From Gammaproteobacteria bacterium (GTDB lineage Bacteria > Pseudomonadota > Gammaproteobacteria > Pseudomonadales > Porticoccaceae): a stretch of 64,000 nt of DNA. The position numbers were made by a program, and so were the translations under genes. The notes beneath the pieces are model-generated. The model ran no database searches. It was not told where the DNA came from and saw only the letters and a program-made list of their open reading frames with translations. How positions within the stretch are numbered: position 1 is the first letter of the stretch; each line of letters begins with the position of its first letter. Of the stretch, positions 26,877-36,035 are shown one piece after another. The stretch covers positions 1 to 64,000 of the forward strand of contig JADJET010000004.1 in assembly GCA_016708925.1 (NCBI GenBank). The letters run 5' to 3'.

Positions 26877-29774
26877 GTGCCAATCGGATTGCCCCTCGCG
26901 GCCGACCGCGCGGCACTGTTTGCGCGCCAGCTCGAACAGTTTTCCGATGCCGCGCCGGCGGCGGCACGCGAGCGCCTCGCCGCCCTGCGCGCCGATGCGG
27001 AGTTCGCACGCGCGTTGCAGTGGGTCTGGTCGGGCAGCGAGTTCGCCGCGAGTGTGTGCTGCCGACAACCGGAGGCGTTCCTCGCGCTGGCGGAGCGGGG
27101 CGATCTCGCGGCGGCGTGGGAGGCGGACGCCATCGCCACCGATCTCGCTGCCGCGCTCGCCGGCTGTCCCGACGCCGACGAACTCGGCCGGCGCCTGCGC
27201 CGCTTTCGCAATCTCGCCATGCTGCGCATCGTCTGGGGTGATCTCACCCGCTGCGCCGATCTTGAACGCACCATGGCCGCGCTCTCCGCGCTCGCGGAAG
27301 CCTGCATTCGCGGTGCGCTGGCCTTTCTCCACCCCGAGGCCTGCCGGCTCTGGGGTACGCCGATCGGCATCGATTCCGGACAGCCGCAGCAACTCCTGGT
27401 GCTCGCCATGGGCAAGCTGGGCGGCGGCGAACTCAATCTCTCGTCCGACATCGATCTGATCTTCGCCTACCCGGAAGCGGGCGAAACCGTTCCCGTCGCC
27501 GGGGGCGCGACCCGTGTTCTCGACAATCAGGAATTTTTCCTGCGCCTGGGCCGCAAACTGATCCGCGCCCTGGATCAGCACACAGCGGAGGGTTTCGTGT
27601 TCCGCGTGGACATGCGGCTGCGCCCCTACGGCGACAGCGGCGCCCTGGTGGCGAGTTTCGATGCGCTCGCCGAGTACTACCAGACCCAGGGCCGCGACTG
27701 GGAGCGCTACGCCATGATCAAGGCGCGCGCGGTGAGCGGCGACCCTGCCGCGGGCGCTCGTCTGCGCGATCTGCTGCGGGCTTTCACCTACCGCAAATAC
27801 ATCGACTACTCCGCGATCCAGGCGCTGCGCGACATGAAGGCGCTGATCAATCGCGAAGTGGCGCGCCGCGACATGGCCGGCAACATCAAGCTGGGCGCCG
27901 GCGGCATCCGCGAGATCGAGTTCATCGCCCAGGCGTTTCAGTTGATCCGGGGCGGCCGCGACCGCCGTTTCCAGACTCCGCGTCTGCGCGCCGTGCTCGA
28001 ACTGATCGACCGCGACGCATTGCTCCCGGACCGCGCCGGCGCGCGCCTGTGGGACGCCTATGTGTTCCTGCGCAACACCGAACACGCCCTCCAGGCCTGG
28101 CGCGATCAGCAGACCCAGACCCTGCCCGCGGAGACCGCGGACCGCGAGCGCCTGGCGAGCTTGATGGGCTATCCGGACTGGATCCGGTTCGCCGCCGCGC
28201 TGGACGCGGTGCGGACCGAGGTGCGCGCGCTGTTCGATGCCGTGGTGGCGCCGGCGGCAACGGTCGGCGCCGACGACGACCGCGCGCGCGCCATCTGGCT
28301 GCTGGCGGCGACCGAAGCTCCGCCGGCGGACGAGTTGGGGGTACTCGGCTACGGCGCCGCGGCGGAACGGGCGGCCGAAGTCCTGCAACAACTGCACCGC
28401 TGCCGCGCGGTGCAGGCCATGGCGGCGGACGCCCGCGGTCGTCTCGATCATCTGATGCCGCTGCTGATCGCCGAGTGCGGCGCCGACGGCGCCGAAACCC
28501 TGCACCGGGTGAGCGCCGTGGTCGAGGCGGTGGCGCGGCGCAGCGTCTACCTCACGCTGCTGAGCGAAAACCCGGGCGCGCGGCGCCAACTGGTGCGGCT
28601 GTGCGCGGCGAGTCCCTGGGTCGCCGACGAGCTGGCGCACTACCCGGCCCTGCTGGACGAGTTGCTCGATCCCGCCACCCTCTACGCGCCGCCCGACCGC
28701 GCCGGGATCGCGACCGAGCTGACTCGCCACCTCGAACGGGTGCCGGGCGACGACCTGGAAACCCGTATGGAGGCGCTGCGCTATTTCCGCCGCGCCCATG
28801 CGCTGCGCGTGGCCGCCGCCGAGATCACCGGCGCGCTGCCGCTGATGAAGGTGAGTGACTACCTGACCTGGCTCGCCGAAGCGATTCTGGAGGAAGTCGT
28901 CACCTTCGCCCGCGCGCAGCTGGTCGCACGCCACGGTCACCCGGGCACCGCGGCCGGTGTCGAGCCCGGCTTCCTGGTGGTCGGCTACGGCAAGCTGGGC
29001 GGCATCGAACTGGCGCACGGCTCCGACCTGGATCTGGTGTTTCTGCACGATGCCGAGCCGACCCTCGCCACCGACGGCGCACACCCGCTGAGCAACGAGC
29101 AGTTCTTCGCCCGCCTCGGCCAGCGCGTCATCCACATGCTGAGCACCCGCACCGCGTCCGGCGCCCTGTACGAGGTGGATATGCGGCTGCGCCCCTCGGG
29201 CAATTCCGGGCTGCTGGTCGCGTCCTGCGACGCTTTTGAGCGCTATCAGGCCGAGAGCGCCTGGGTCTGGGAGCAGCAAGCCCTGGTGCGCGCGCGACCC
29301 GTCGCCGGCAGTGCGGCCCTGGCCGCGCGCTTTGCGGCGGTGCGGCGCGAGGTACTGTGCCGCCCGCGCGAACGCGCCGCGCTCGCCCGCGAAGTTTGCG
29401 CGATGCGCGCCAAAATGCGTACCCATCTGGCTGCGGAAGCAAGCGCGCAAAACCAGGGTCTGTTTGACCTGAAGCAGGATGCCGGCGGTATCGTGGATAT
29501 CGAATTTATGGTTCAATTTGTCGTTCTGGCCGAGTCTCGGCATCATCCGGAACTCGCCCGCTGGACCGACAACATCCGCATTCTCGACGCCATCGTGACC
29601 GCCGGCATCCTGCCCGCGGCCGACGCGGAAACCTTGCGGGAAGCCTACAAGACGTATCGCAGCGCGGGGCATCGGCTGCAATTGCAGCGCGAGCCGGGAG
29701 TGGTTCCCGCAGCGGAATTCACCGCGCCGCGCGCCGCGGTCACTGCCATCTGGGAACACCTCCTGGGCGGGTAG
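26877..29774 (+). CDS. glnE: Bifunctional glutamine synthetase adenylyltransferase/deadenylase
   Basis: GlnE adds and removes AMP on glutamine synthetase according to nitrogen status, under PII control. The 965-residue protein has two nucleotidyltransferase domains. The N-terminal one has AMGKLGGGELNLSSDIDLIF near 179-196 (removal activity). The C-terminal one has VGYGKLGGIELAHGSDLDLVF near 702-722 (addition activity). The repeated MRLRPYGDSGALV and MRLRPSGNSGLLV segments are typical. The start is a GTG four bases after the ATPase stop. In Pseudomonas glnE is followed by ilvE and waaF, as here. Length is normal for the family. Confidence 0.96.
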   Translation: MPIGLPLAADRAALFARQLEQFSDAAPAAARERLAALRADAEFARALQWVWSGSEFAASVCCRQPEAFLALAERGDLAAAWEADAIATDLAAALAGCPDADELGRRLRRFRNLAMLRIVWGDLTRCADLERTMAALSALAEACIRGALAFLHPEACRLWGTPIGIDSGQPQQLLVLAMGKLGGGELNLSSDIDLIFAYPEAGETVPVAGGATRVLDNQEFFLRLGRKLIRALDQHTAEGFVFRVDMRLRPYGDSGALVASFDALAEYYQTQGRDWERYAMIKARAVSGDPAAGARLRDLLRAFTYRKYIDYSAIQALRDMKALINREVARRDMAGNIKLGAGGIREIEFIAQAFQLIRGGRDRRFQTPRLRAVLELIDRDALLPDRAGARLWDAYVFLRNTEHALQAWRDQQTQTLPAETADRERLASLMGYPDWIRFAAALDAVRTEVRALFDAVVAPAATVGADDDRARAIWLLAATEAPPADELGVLGYGAAAERAAEVLQQLHRCRAVQAMAADARGRLDHLMPLLIAECGADGAETLHRVSAVVEAVARRSVYLTLLSENPGARRQLVRLCAASPWVADELAHYPALLDELLDPATLYAPPDRAGIATELTRHLERVPGDDLETRMEALRYFRRAHALRVAAAEITGALPLMKVSDYLTWLAEAILEEVVTFARAQLVARHGHPGTAAGVEPGFLVVGYGKLGGIELAHGSDLDLVFLHDAEPTLATDGAHPLSNEQFFARLGQRVIHMLSTRTASGALYEVDMRLRPSGNSGLLVASCDAFERYQAESAWVWEQQALVRARPVAGSAALAARFAAVRREVLCRPRERAALAREVCAMRAKMRTHLAAEASAQNQGLFDLKQDAGGIVDIEFMVQFVVLAESRHHPELARWTDNIRILDAIVTAGILPAADAETLREAYKTYRSAGHRLQLQREPGVVPAAEFTAPRAAVTAIWEHLLGG

Positions 29775-29782
29775 CGACAGAA

Positions 29783-29831
29783 TTTCTACAAAACGGTTTC
29801 TACAAAACGGTTTCTACAAAATAGTTTCTAC
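29783..29831. repeat. Tandem 14-bp repeats upstream of ilvE
   Basis: TTTCTACAAAACGG occurs twice in a row (29783-29810). A third copy has two changes (29811-29824), and a partial fourth, TTTCTAC, follows. The tract is AT-rich against a GC-rich background and ends about ten bases before the ilvE ribosome site. It may vary in copy number and affect spacing or expression. Confidence 0.8.
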
Positions 29832-29857
29832 GACACATTTTCGAGGAGTGTATTCCG

Positions 29858-30787
29858 ATGTCTTTTGCCGACCGCGACGGGTTCATCTGGTTCGACGGCC
29901 AACTGGTGCCCTGGCGCGAGGCGCAGGTCCATGTGCTGACTCACACGCTGCACTACGGTATGGGCGTGTTCGAGGGCGTGCGCGCCTATCACACCGACAG
30001 CCGCGGCACGGCGATTTTCCGTCTGGAAGATCACACCAACCGGCTGTTCAACTCCGCCAAAATCGTCGGCATGAACATGCCCTTCGACCGCGAGACCCTG
30101 AACCGGGCACAGCGTGAAGTCGTGCGCGCCAACCAATTGCGCGAAGCCTATATCCGGCCGCTGGCGTTTCTCGGCTCCGAGGGCATGGGCCTGCGCGCCG
30201 ACGGCCTGCGCACCCATATCGCCATCGCCGCCTGGGAATGGCCCTCCTACATGAGTCCCGAGGCGCTGGAGCAGGGCATCCGCATCCGCACCTCGTCCAT
30301 CACCCGCCACCACGTCAACATCACCATGTGCAAGGCGAAGGCGACCGGCAACTACACCAACTCGATGATGGCGCTGCGCGAGGCGCTGCAGGACGGCTAC
30401 GACGAAGCGCTGCTGCTCGACCCCGAAGGCTATGTCGCGGAAGGCAGCGGCGAGAACATTTTCGTGATCAATCGCGGCGTGCTCTACACCCCCGAGCTGA
30501 CCTCCTGCCTCGACGGCATCACCCGCGATACCGTGATTCAACTGGCGCACGAATGCGGCTACGAAGTCCGCGAGAAACGCATCACCCGCGATGAAATCTA
30601 CATCGCCGACGAAGCCTTTTTCACCGGCACCGCCGCCGAAGTGCTGCCGATCCGCGAGCTCGACAACCGGGTAATCGGCGCCGGCGCACGCGGGCCGATC
30701 ACCGCGCGCCTGCAACAGCTGTATTTCGATGCGGTGCGCGGTCGCCTCTCCGCGCATCCGGAATGGCTGGCGCCGGTCGCCGATTGA
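29858..30787 (+). CDS. ilvE: Branched-chain amino acid aminotransferase
   Basis: A fold-type IV PLP aminotransferase that interconverts Leu, Ile and Val with their 2-oxo acids. It is 309 residues long, as usual. Text includes HTLHYGMGVFEGVRAY near 29-44, the PLP lysine in CKAKATGNYTNSMMA near 158, EALLLDPEGYVAEGSGENIF near 180-199 and the phosphate-binding LDGITRDTV and FFTGTAAEV. The start ATG has a strong site, CGAGGAG. Position between glnE and waaF matches Pseudomonas. Confidence 0.96.
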   Translation: MSFADRDGFIWFDGQLVPWREAQVHVLTHTLHYGMGVFEGVRAYHTDSRGTAIFRLEDHTNRLFNSAKIVGMNMPFDRETLNRAQREVVRANQLREAYIRPLAFLGSEGMGLRADGLRTHIAIAAWEWPSYMSPEALEQGIRIRTSSITRHHVNITMCKAKATGNYTNSMMALREALQDGYDEALLLDPEGYVAEGSGENIFVINRGVLYTPELTSCLDGITRDTVIQLAHECGYEVREKRITRDEIYIADEAFFTGTAAEVLPIRELDNRVIGAGARGPITARLQQLYFDAVRGRLSAHPEWLAPVAD

Positions 30788-30809
30788 CTGCAACGCCAGG
30801 CCGGCGGCG

Positions 30810-31843
30810 ATGACCGGACCCAGCATTCTGGTGATCGGCGCGGCCTGGGTCGGGGACATGGTGATGTCCCAGGCCCTGTTCATGGCGCTGCGCCAGCGCC
30901 AGCCGGGGTGCCGCATCACGGTGCTGGCCCCCGCCTGGAGCCGGCCGCTGCTGGCGCGCATGCCCGAAGTGGACGCCGCCATCGACCTGCCCTTCGCCCA
31001 CGGTGAACTGAATCTCGGCGGGCGCCTTGCGCTCGCGCGCGGACTCGAACCCAAACGCTTCGACCAGGCCATCGTGCTGCCCAACTCCTTCAAGTCGGCG
31101 CTGATCCCCGCTGTCGCGGGCATTCCGCTGCGCACCGGCTGGCGCGGCGAGTGGCGCTTCTGGCTGCTCAACGACATCCGGCTGCTGGACCAGCGCAAAT
31201 ACCCTCGCATGGTCGAACGCTGCGTTGCCCTCGCCTATCCCGCTGGACGGGCGCTGCCGGATCCGCTGCCCCGGCCCCGGCTGCGCGCCGACCCGCAGCG
31301 GCTCGCGGCGCTGCGCGAACAGTTCGCGCTCGACCCCGCGCGCCCGGTGCTGGCACTGTGCCCGGGCGCCGAATTCGGTCCTTCGAAACGCTGGCCGGAG
31401 GCCCACTATGCGAGTCTCGCCACTACCTACGCCGAGCGCGGCTGGCAGCTCTGGCTACTGGGTTCGCAGCGCGACCGGCCGGTGACGGACGCCATCATCG
31501 AACGCCTGCCCGCCGCCCTGAAAACGCAGGCCCACAATCTGGCCGGCACCACCGAACTCGCCGACGCCCTCGACCTGCTCGCGGGCGCGGATCTGGTGGT
31601 GAGCAACGACTCGGGGCTGATGCACATCGCCGCCGCCCTCGACCGCCCCTGATCGTGGTGTACGGCTCCAGCAGCCCGGGGTTCACGCCGCCGCTGTCGC
31701 CCCGCGCGCAGACGCTGTCGATCCCGGTGGACTGCGGCCCCTGCTTCAAGCGCGAGTGTCCCAAGCGCCACCTCAAATGTCTCAACGACCTCAGCCCCGC
31801 GCTGGTGCTCGCCGCCGCCGACCGGCTGCTCGCGGCGCGCTGA
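30810..31843 (+). pseudogene. waaF: ADP-heptose:LPS heptosyltransferase II, single C deletion
   Basis: WaaF adds the second heptose to the LPS inner core (glycosyltransferase family 9). From ATG 30810: ILVIGAAWVGDMVMSQALF, TGWRGEWRFWLLND, LCPGAEFGPSKRWPEAHYA and LVVSNDSGLMHIAAALDRP are classic. At 31646-31649 a run of four C reads CGCCCCTGA and stops the protein. One more C restores LIVVYGSSSPGFTPPLS and the cysteine-rich end CGPCFKRECPKRHLKCL. With that base the protein is about 344 residues, a normal size. A homopolymer error is the likeliest cause, so the gene is probably functional in the organism. Confidence 0.93.
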
Positions 31844-31862
31844 CGGCGCGCCGCCCCCGGAC

Positions 31863-32993
31863 ATGCAACTCGCCTTCTGTCTCTACAAATACTTTCCCTA
31901 CGGCGGCTTGCAGCGGGATTTTCTGCACATTGCGCGCGCCTGCCAGGCGCGCGGCCACGCTGTGCGGGTGTTCGTGCTGAGCTGGGACGGCGCGCTGCCC
32001 GCCGATCTGGAGGTGACACGTCTTCCCGATCGCGGCTTCACCAGCCCGGCGCGCTATCGCCACTTCAGCCGCGCGCTCGCCGCGCGGCTCGCACAACGGC
32101 CGGCGGATGCGGTGGTCGGCTTCAACAAGATGCCGGAGCTCGATATCTATTACGCCGCCGATCCGTGTTACGCCCACAAGGCACATACCCAACGGAGCGC
32201 CCTGTACCGACTGTCGCCGCGCTACCGGCACTTCGCCCGGTACGAGGCGGCGGTGTTCGACCCGGCCGCAAGCACCGAGATACTGATGATCGCGTCCGCC
32301 CAGGAACCGCTGTTCCGGCACCATTACGGCACCCCGCCCGAGCGTTTTCATTTGCTGCCGCCCGGTATCGACCCGAGCCGGCGCGCGCCGCCCGATGCCG
32401 CGCGCGTGCGCGCCGCGTTGCGCGCGGAATTCAGCCTCAGCGCATCCCGACCGCTGCTGCTGATGGTCGGCTCGGGATTCCGGACCAAGGGCCTCGACCG
32501 GGCTCTGCACGGGCTGGCAGCGCTGCCGGCCGAGCTCGCTGACGCCCAGTTGTTCGTGATCGGCCAGGACGATCCCGCACCCTTTCAGCGCCTGGCGCGG
32601 CGCCTCGGCGTGGCGGGGCGGGTGCGCTTCTTCGCGGGCCGCGACGACATTCCCCGCTTTCTGCAGGGCGCCGACCTGCTGCTCCACCCGGCCTACAGCG
32701 AAAACACCGGCACCGTGCTGCTGGAGGCGCTGGTGGCGGGACTGCCGGTATTGACCACCGCCAACTGCGGCTACGCCCACTATGTGGCCGCAGCCGGCGC
32801 CGGCGCGGTACTGCCCGAGCCCTATCGGCAGGACGCTTTCGACCAGGCGCTCGTCGCGCTGCTCGCGGCCGACCGCGACGCCTTGCGCGCGCGCGCCCTC
32901 GCCTGGGCGGCGAGCGCCGACATCTACGGCCTGCCCGAGCGCGCCGCCGCGCTGATCGAGCAGCTCGCCCCCGGCGCGCGGAGGCCAGCGTGA
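31863..32993 (+). CDS. waaG: LPS core glucosyltransferase WaaG
   Basis: A family 4 (GT-B) glycosyltransferase that transfers glucose from UDP-glucose to heptose II of the LPS core. It is 376 residues long. The N-terminus MQLAFCLYKYFPYGGLQRDF is the WaaG hallmark. GFNKMPELDIYYAADPCY and ERFHLLPPGIDPSRR are typical. The nucleotide-sugar site carries PAYSENTGTVLLEALVAGLPV with the EX7E motif. It begins 19 bases after waaF and overlaps waaP by four bases. In Pseudomonas waaC sits between waaF and waaG; it is absent here. Confidence 0.95.
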   Translation: MQLAFCLYKYFPYGGLQRDFLHIARACQARGHAVRVFVLSWDGALPADLEVTRLPDRGFTSPARYRHFSRALAARLAQRPADAVVGFNKMPELDIYYAADPCYAHKAHTQRSALYRLSPRYRHFARYEAAVFDPAASTEILMIASAQEPLFRHHYGTPPERFHLLPPGIDPSRRAPPDAARVRAALRAEFSLSASRPLLLMVGSGFRTKGLDRALHGLAALPAELADAQLFVIGQDDPAPFQRLARRLGVAGRVRFFAGRDDIPRFLQGADLLLHPAYSENTGTVLLEALVAGLPVLTTANCGYAHYVAAAGAGAVLPEPYRQDAFDQALVALLAADRDALRARALAWAASADIYGLPERAAALIEQLAPGARRPA

Positions 32994-33800
32994 AACCCGT
33001 GATCACCGGCGAGCTCGCCCGCGCCTGGGCCGGGCGCGATCCCTTTGTCGAGGTAACCAGGCTCGAGGGCGAGACCTATCGCGCCCTCGAAGGCCGCCGC
33101 ACCCTGCGCTTCGAACGCGCCGGGCGCGCCTACTTCGCCAAGATCCATCGCGGCATCGGCTGGCGCGAAGTCGCCAAGAATCTGCTGCGCCTGCGCCTGC
33201 CGGTGCTGGGCGCACAACGCGAATGGCGCGCCATCCACCGGCTGCGGGAGCTGGGCATCGCCACCCTGACGCCGGTGGCGTTCCGGGCAGCGCGGCCGCA
33301 ATCCGGCGCGGCGCCTGTCGTTTCTCGTCACCGAGGCGCTCGAACCCAGCGTCGATCTGGAGACCTTCTGCGCGCGCGGCGGGCTGGCCGCGCTGGGAAT
33401 GGCCGAGCGCCGAGCACTGATCCGCAAGCTCGCCACCATCACCCGCACCCTGCACGCCAACGGCGTCAATCACCGCGATTACTATCTGTGTCACTTTCTG
33501 CTCGACGCCTCCCCGGTATGGCAGAGCCAGCCGCCCGCCGGGCGGCCGCTCCATCTGATCGACCTGCACCGCATGCAGATGCGCCGCCGCACCCCCTGGC
33601 GCTGGCGCCGCAAGGATCTCGCCAGCCTGTGTTATTCCGCGCGCCAGGCGGGTGCGACCGCGCGCGATGAACTGCAATTTCTGCGCGTCTACGCGGATAC
33701 ACCGCTGCGAACTCTGCTGCGCCAGGGCCGGTGGCGCGCCATAAGCCGTCGGGCGCGGGCGTTGCAGCGCAAAGGGGTGCGCAAGGGATACCACCCATGA
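32990..33800 (+). pseudogene. waaP: LPS core heptose I kinase WaaP, single-base insertion
   Basis: WaaP (RfaP) phosphorylates heptose I, which is central to outer-membrane stability. ATG overlaps the waaG stop. AYFAKIHRGIGWREVAKNLL and LRLPVLGAQREWRAI match the family. Near 33283 the text TTCCGGG has one C too many; TTCGGG would give AFGQRGRNPARRLSFLVTEA. The second frame then runs VDLETFCARGG, ANGVNHRDYYLCHFLL (the kinase catalytic loop with the aspartate) and LIDLHRMQMR to the stop. Repaired length is about 269 residues, normal for WaaP. WaaP is considered essential in Pseudomonas aeruginosa, so an artefact is likely. Confidence 0.92.
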
Positions 33801-33828
33801 CCCGATCCGCGCGCGGGGCACGCTGACC

Positions 33829-34602
33829 ATGGCGACGTTCATCATCGACCCGGCGGAGCGTGCCCTGCTGGCGCGCCACGGACTCGACCGGTTCGAAGCG
33901 CTCTGGGAGGCCGGCGCGGTTGCCGTCGAAAGTCCCAATATGACGCGCGGCGGCACCAGTCAGGTCGGCGTGCTGGAACTCGGCACCGGCGCGGACCGGC
34001 GCCGCTATTACCTGAAGCGTCAACGCAATTTCAATTGCCGCACGCCGCGTCACTGGCGACGGGGCATTCCGCTGGCGGAGCGCGAATGGCTCGGCATTCG
34101 CGCCCTGGCGCAAATCCAGATTCCCACCCTGGATGCCGTCGCCTTCGGCCGCAACCGCCGCCCGGGCGACGACCGCGCCCTGCTGCTGACCCGCGCGCTC
34201 GACGATCATCTCGATCTGGAGACCTGGCTGGCGCAGACGCCGGCGCGAGAGCCGCGCGAACGCTTCGCCGCCGCGGCGGGCGCCCTGCTCGGCCAGCTCC
34301 ACGCCGCCGGCTGGCGTCACGGTTGCCTGTATCCCAAGCACCTGTTTGTGGCCCGAGACGCTTTTCTGCGCGACGGCGCCGCCAGTCACGATCCGGCGCC
34401 GCTGCGACTGATCGATCTCGAAAAATGCAAGCGCACCTGGTCCCGCTGGGGCGGCCTGCGCGATCTCGATACCTTGTTTCGCCACTGCCCGGCCCTCGAC
34501 CCGGGGCTGCGCGCTGCGCTGCTCGATGCCTACAGCGCCCGGCGCGGCCTGGGCCTGGAGCGCGCAGCGCTGGCGCGACGCATCGCCCGGAGCAAGGGGT
34601 GA
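33829..34602 (+). CDS. LPS core kinase-like protein (InaA/WaaP superfamily)
   Basis: A 257-residue protein kinase-like fold of the lipopolysaccharide kinase (Kdo/WaaP) superfamily, in the place of the Pseudomonas gene after waaP and wapP. RRRYYLKRQRNFNCRTPRHW holds the ATP-site lysine. REWLGIRALAQIQIPTLDAVAFG is a family segment. GQLHAAGWRHGCLYPKHLF is the catalytic loop with H-x-C/D substituted as HGC. RLIDLEKCKRTW is the DFG-like metal site. The catalytic aspartate position reads Cys here, so activity is uncertain. Overlaps the next gene by four bases (GTGA). Confidence 0.85.
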   Translation: MATFIIDPAERALLARHGLDRFEALWEAGAVAVESPNMTRGGTSQVGVLELGTGADRRRYYLKRQRNFNCRTPRHWRRGIPLAEREWLGIRALAQIQIPTLDAVAFGRNRRPGDDRALLLTRALDDHLDLETWLAQTPAREPRERFAAAAGALLGQLHAAGWRHGCLYPKHLFVARDAFLRDGAASHDPAPLRLIDLEKCKRTWSRWGGLRDLDTLFRHCPALDPGLRAALLDAYSARRGLGLERAALARRIARSKG

Positions 34603-36032
34603 GCAGCAGCGTGGCGCCGGCGAATATCACCATCGCCGCGTTGCGCGCGGCGAAAGTCGGCGCGCTCGGGCCATTCCGGCTCGCGCTCGAGAACGGGGAA
34701 TTCCTGGTCGGGGACGAAATCCACCGCCATCTCCCGGGTCGGCGCCTGGTGTTCGGCGCCGGGTGGGGCGAGGGTCGGGTGCTGGTGAAACTGTTCTTCC
34801 GCGCCCGGGACCACGCGCGCGAGGGTGCCGGCCTGGCGCGTCTGCACGCCGCCGGCATCCGGGCACCTGCGCTGCGCGAGTTGCCAAGGGTCCCCGGAGC
34901 CTGGCTGCTGGCCACCGAGTTCCTGCCCGGAGCGCAAAGTCTGACGGTGCGCATCCGCGATCGCACTGCGTCGGAAGCGGACGCCGATATCGCCGCGACG
35001 CTTGCGCTGCTGGGCGCGCTGCACCGCGCTTGCCTGATCCAGGCCGATCCACACCACGACAACTTCCTGTTTGCAGGCGGCGCGCCCCATGTCATCGACG
35101 GAGCCGGCATCCATCCGGCCCCAAACGAAAATGCGCGCCGCGCCAATCTGGCGCTGTTTCTGGCCCAGTTCGAACCGACCTGGGATCAGCGCCTGCTTGC
35201 CCTGCTGCCAGCGTACGGCACGCCGCCACCCGATCCGGCGGCGCTCGCCCGGGAAGTGCTGCGGGCACGGCGGCGACGGCTGCGCGACTACCGCGCCAAA
35301 TGCCTGCGTACCTGCGGTGAGTTCCTCGCCGAGCGGAGCTGGAACCGCTTTATCGCGCGCCGCCGCGACTGTGCCGACCCGCGCCTCGCCGAACTGCTGG
35401 CCGCGCCCGAAACCGGGATCGCCACCGGCCACTGGCTCAAGGACGGCAACACCGCGTCGGTGGTGCGGCTCTCCGACGCGGGTTCGGACCTGGTGGTGAA
35501 ACGCTACAATATCAAGCACTGGCGCCACGGCCTCGGTCGCGCGCCGCGGCGCTCGCGGGCCTGGGTCGCGTGGCAGAACGCCAACCTGCTCGCGCTGCTG
35601 GGAATACCCGCGCCGCCAACGCTGGCACTGCTGGAGCGGCGGTTCGGGCCGCTGCGCCGCACCGCCTACCTGATCAGCGCCTACAGCCCGGGAGTACCCT
35701 TGCAGGACTGGTTGCGGCAACAAGGGAAAGCGGGGGTTCCGGACTGGCTCGACCGCGCCCTGCTGGATATTTTCGCTGCCCTGGCCGCCGCCCGCATCAG
35801 CCACGGCGATCTCAAGGCGAGTAATTTCCTGGTTGAAGCTACCGACCGGCGCTTGCTGCTGATCGACCTGGATGCGATGCGCCTGCACCGCTGCGGCTGG
35901 CGTTTCCGCCGCGCCCAGCGCCGCGATCTGGCGCGCTTTCTCGCTAATTGGGACGGCGCGATCCGGCGTCACTTCGAAAACCTGCTGGCGCCGTTGCGCG
36001 CCGGCATTCAACCCGCGCGACCGGAGCACTGA
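34599..36032 (+). CDS. Double kinase-like protein of the LPS core cluster
   Basis: A 477-residue protein made of two kinase-like halves. Half one (to about residue 230): RVLVKLFFRARDHAREGAGL with the ATP-site lysine, then LIQADPHHDNFLF as a catalytic loop and HVIDGAGIH as the metal site. Half two: LVVKRYNIKHWRHGLGRAPR with a second lysine, AARISHGDLKASNFLV as a textbook HGDLKxxN catalytic loop, and LLLIDLDAMRLHR. It corresponds to the PA5006-type gene in Pseudomonas LPS clusters. The GTG start overlaps the previous stop. The second half keeps more canonical residues than the first. Substrate unknown, probably a core sugar. Confidence 0.85.
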   Translation: MSSSVAPANITIAALRAAKVGALGPFRLALENGEFLVGDEIHRHLPGRRLVFGAGWGEGRVLVKLFFRARDHAREGAGLARLHAAGIRAPALRELPRVPGAWLLATEFLPGAQSLTVRIRDRTASEADADIAATLALLGALHRACLIQADPHHDNFLFAGGAPHVIDGAGIHPAPNENARRANLALFLAQFEPTWDQRLLALLPAYGTPPPDPAALAREVLRARRRRLRDYRAKCLRTCGEFLAERSWNRFIARRRDCADPRLAELLAAPETGIATGHWLKDGNTASVVRLSDAGSDLVVKRYNIKHWRHGLGRAPRRSRAWVAWQNANLLALLGIPAPPTLALLERRFGPLRRTAYLISAYSPGVPLQDWLRQQGKAGVPDWLDRALLDIFAALAAARISHGDLKASNFLVEATDRRLLLIDLDAMRLHRCGWRFRRAQRRDLARFLANWDGAIRRHFENLLAPLRAGIQPARPEH

Positions 36033-36035
36033 AAT

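Noticed and set aside
24840..29759. A 1639-codon open frame on the minus strand opposite the ATPase and glnE
   Set aside because: It is antisense to two clear protein genes and arises from strong GC bias at third codon positions. Its translation is low-complexity (rich in Arg, Gly, His, Gln) with no domain.
29783..29831. Short tandem repeats as a CRISPR array
   Set aside because: Unit is 14 bp, copies are contiguous without spacers, and no cas genes are near.
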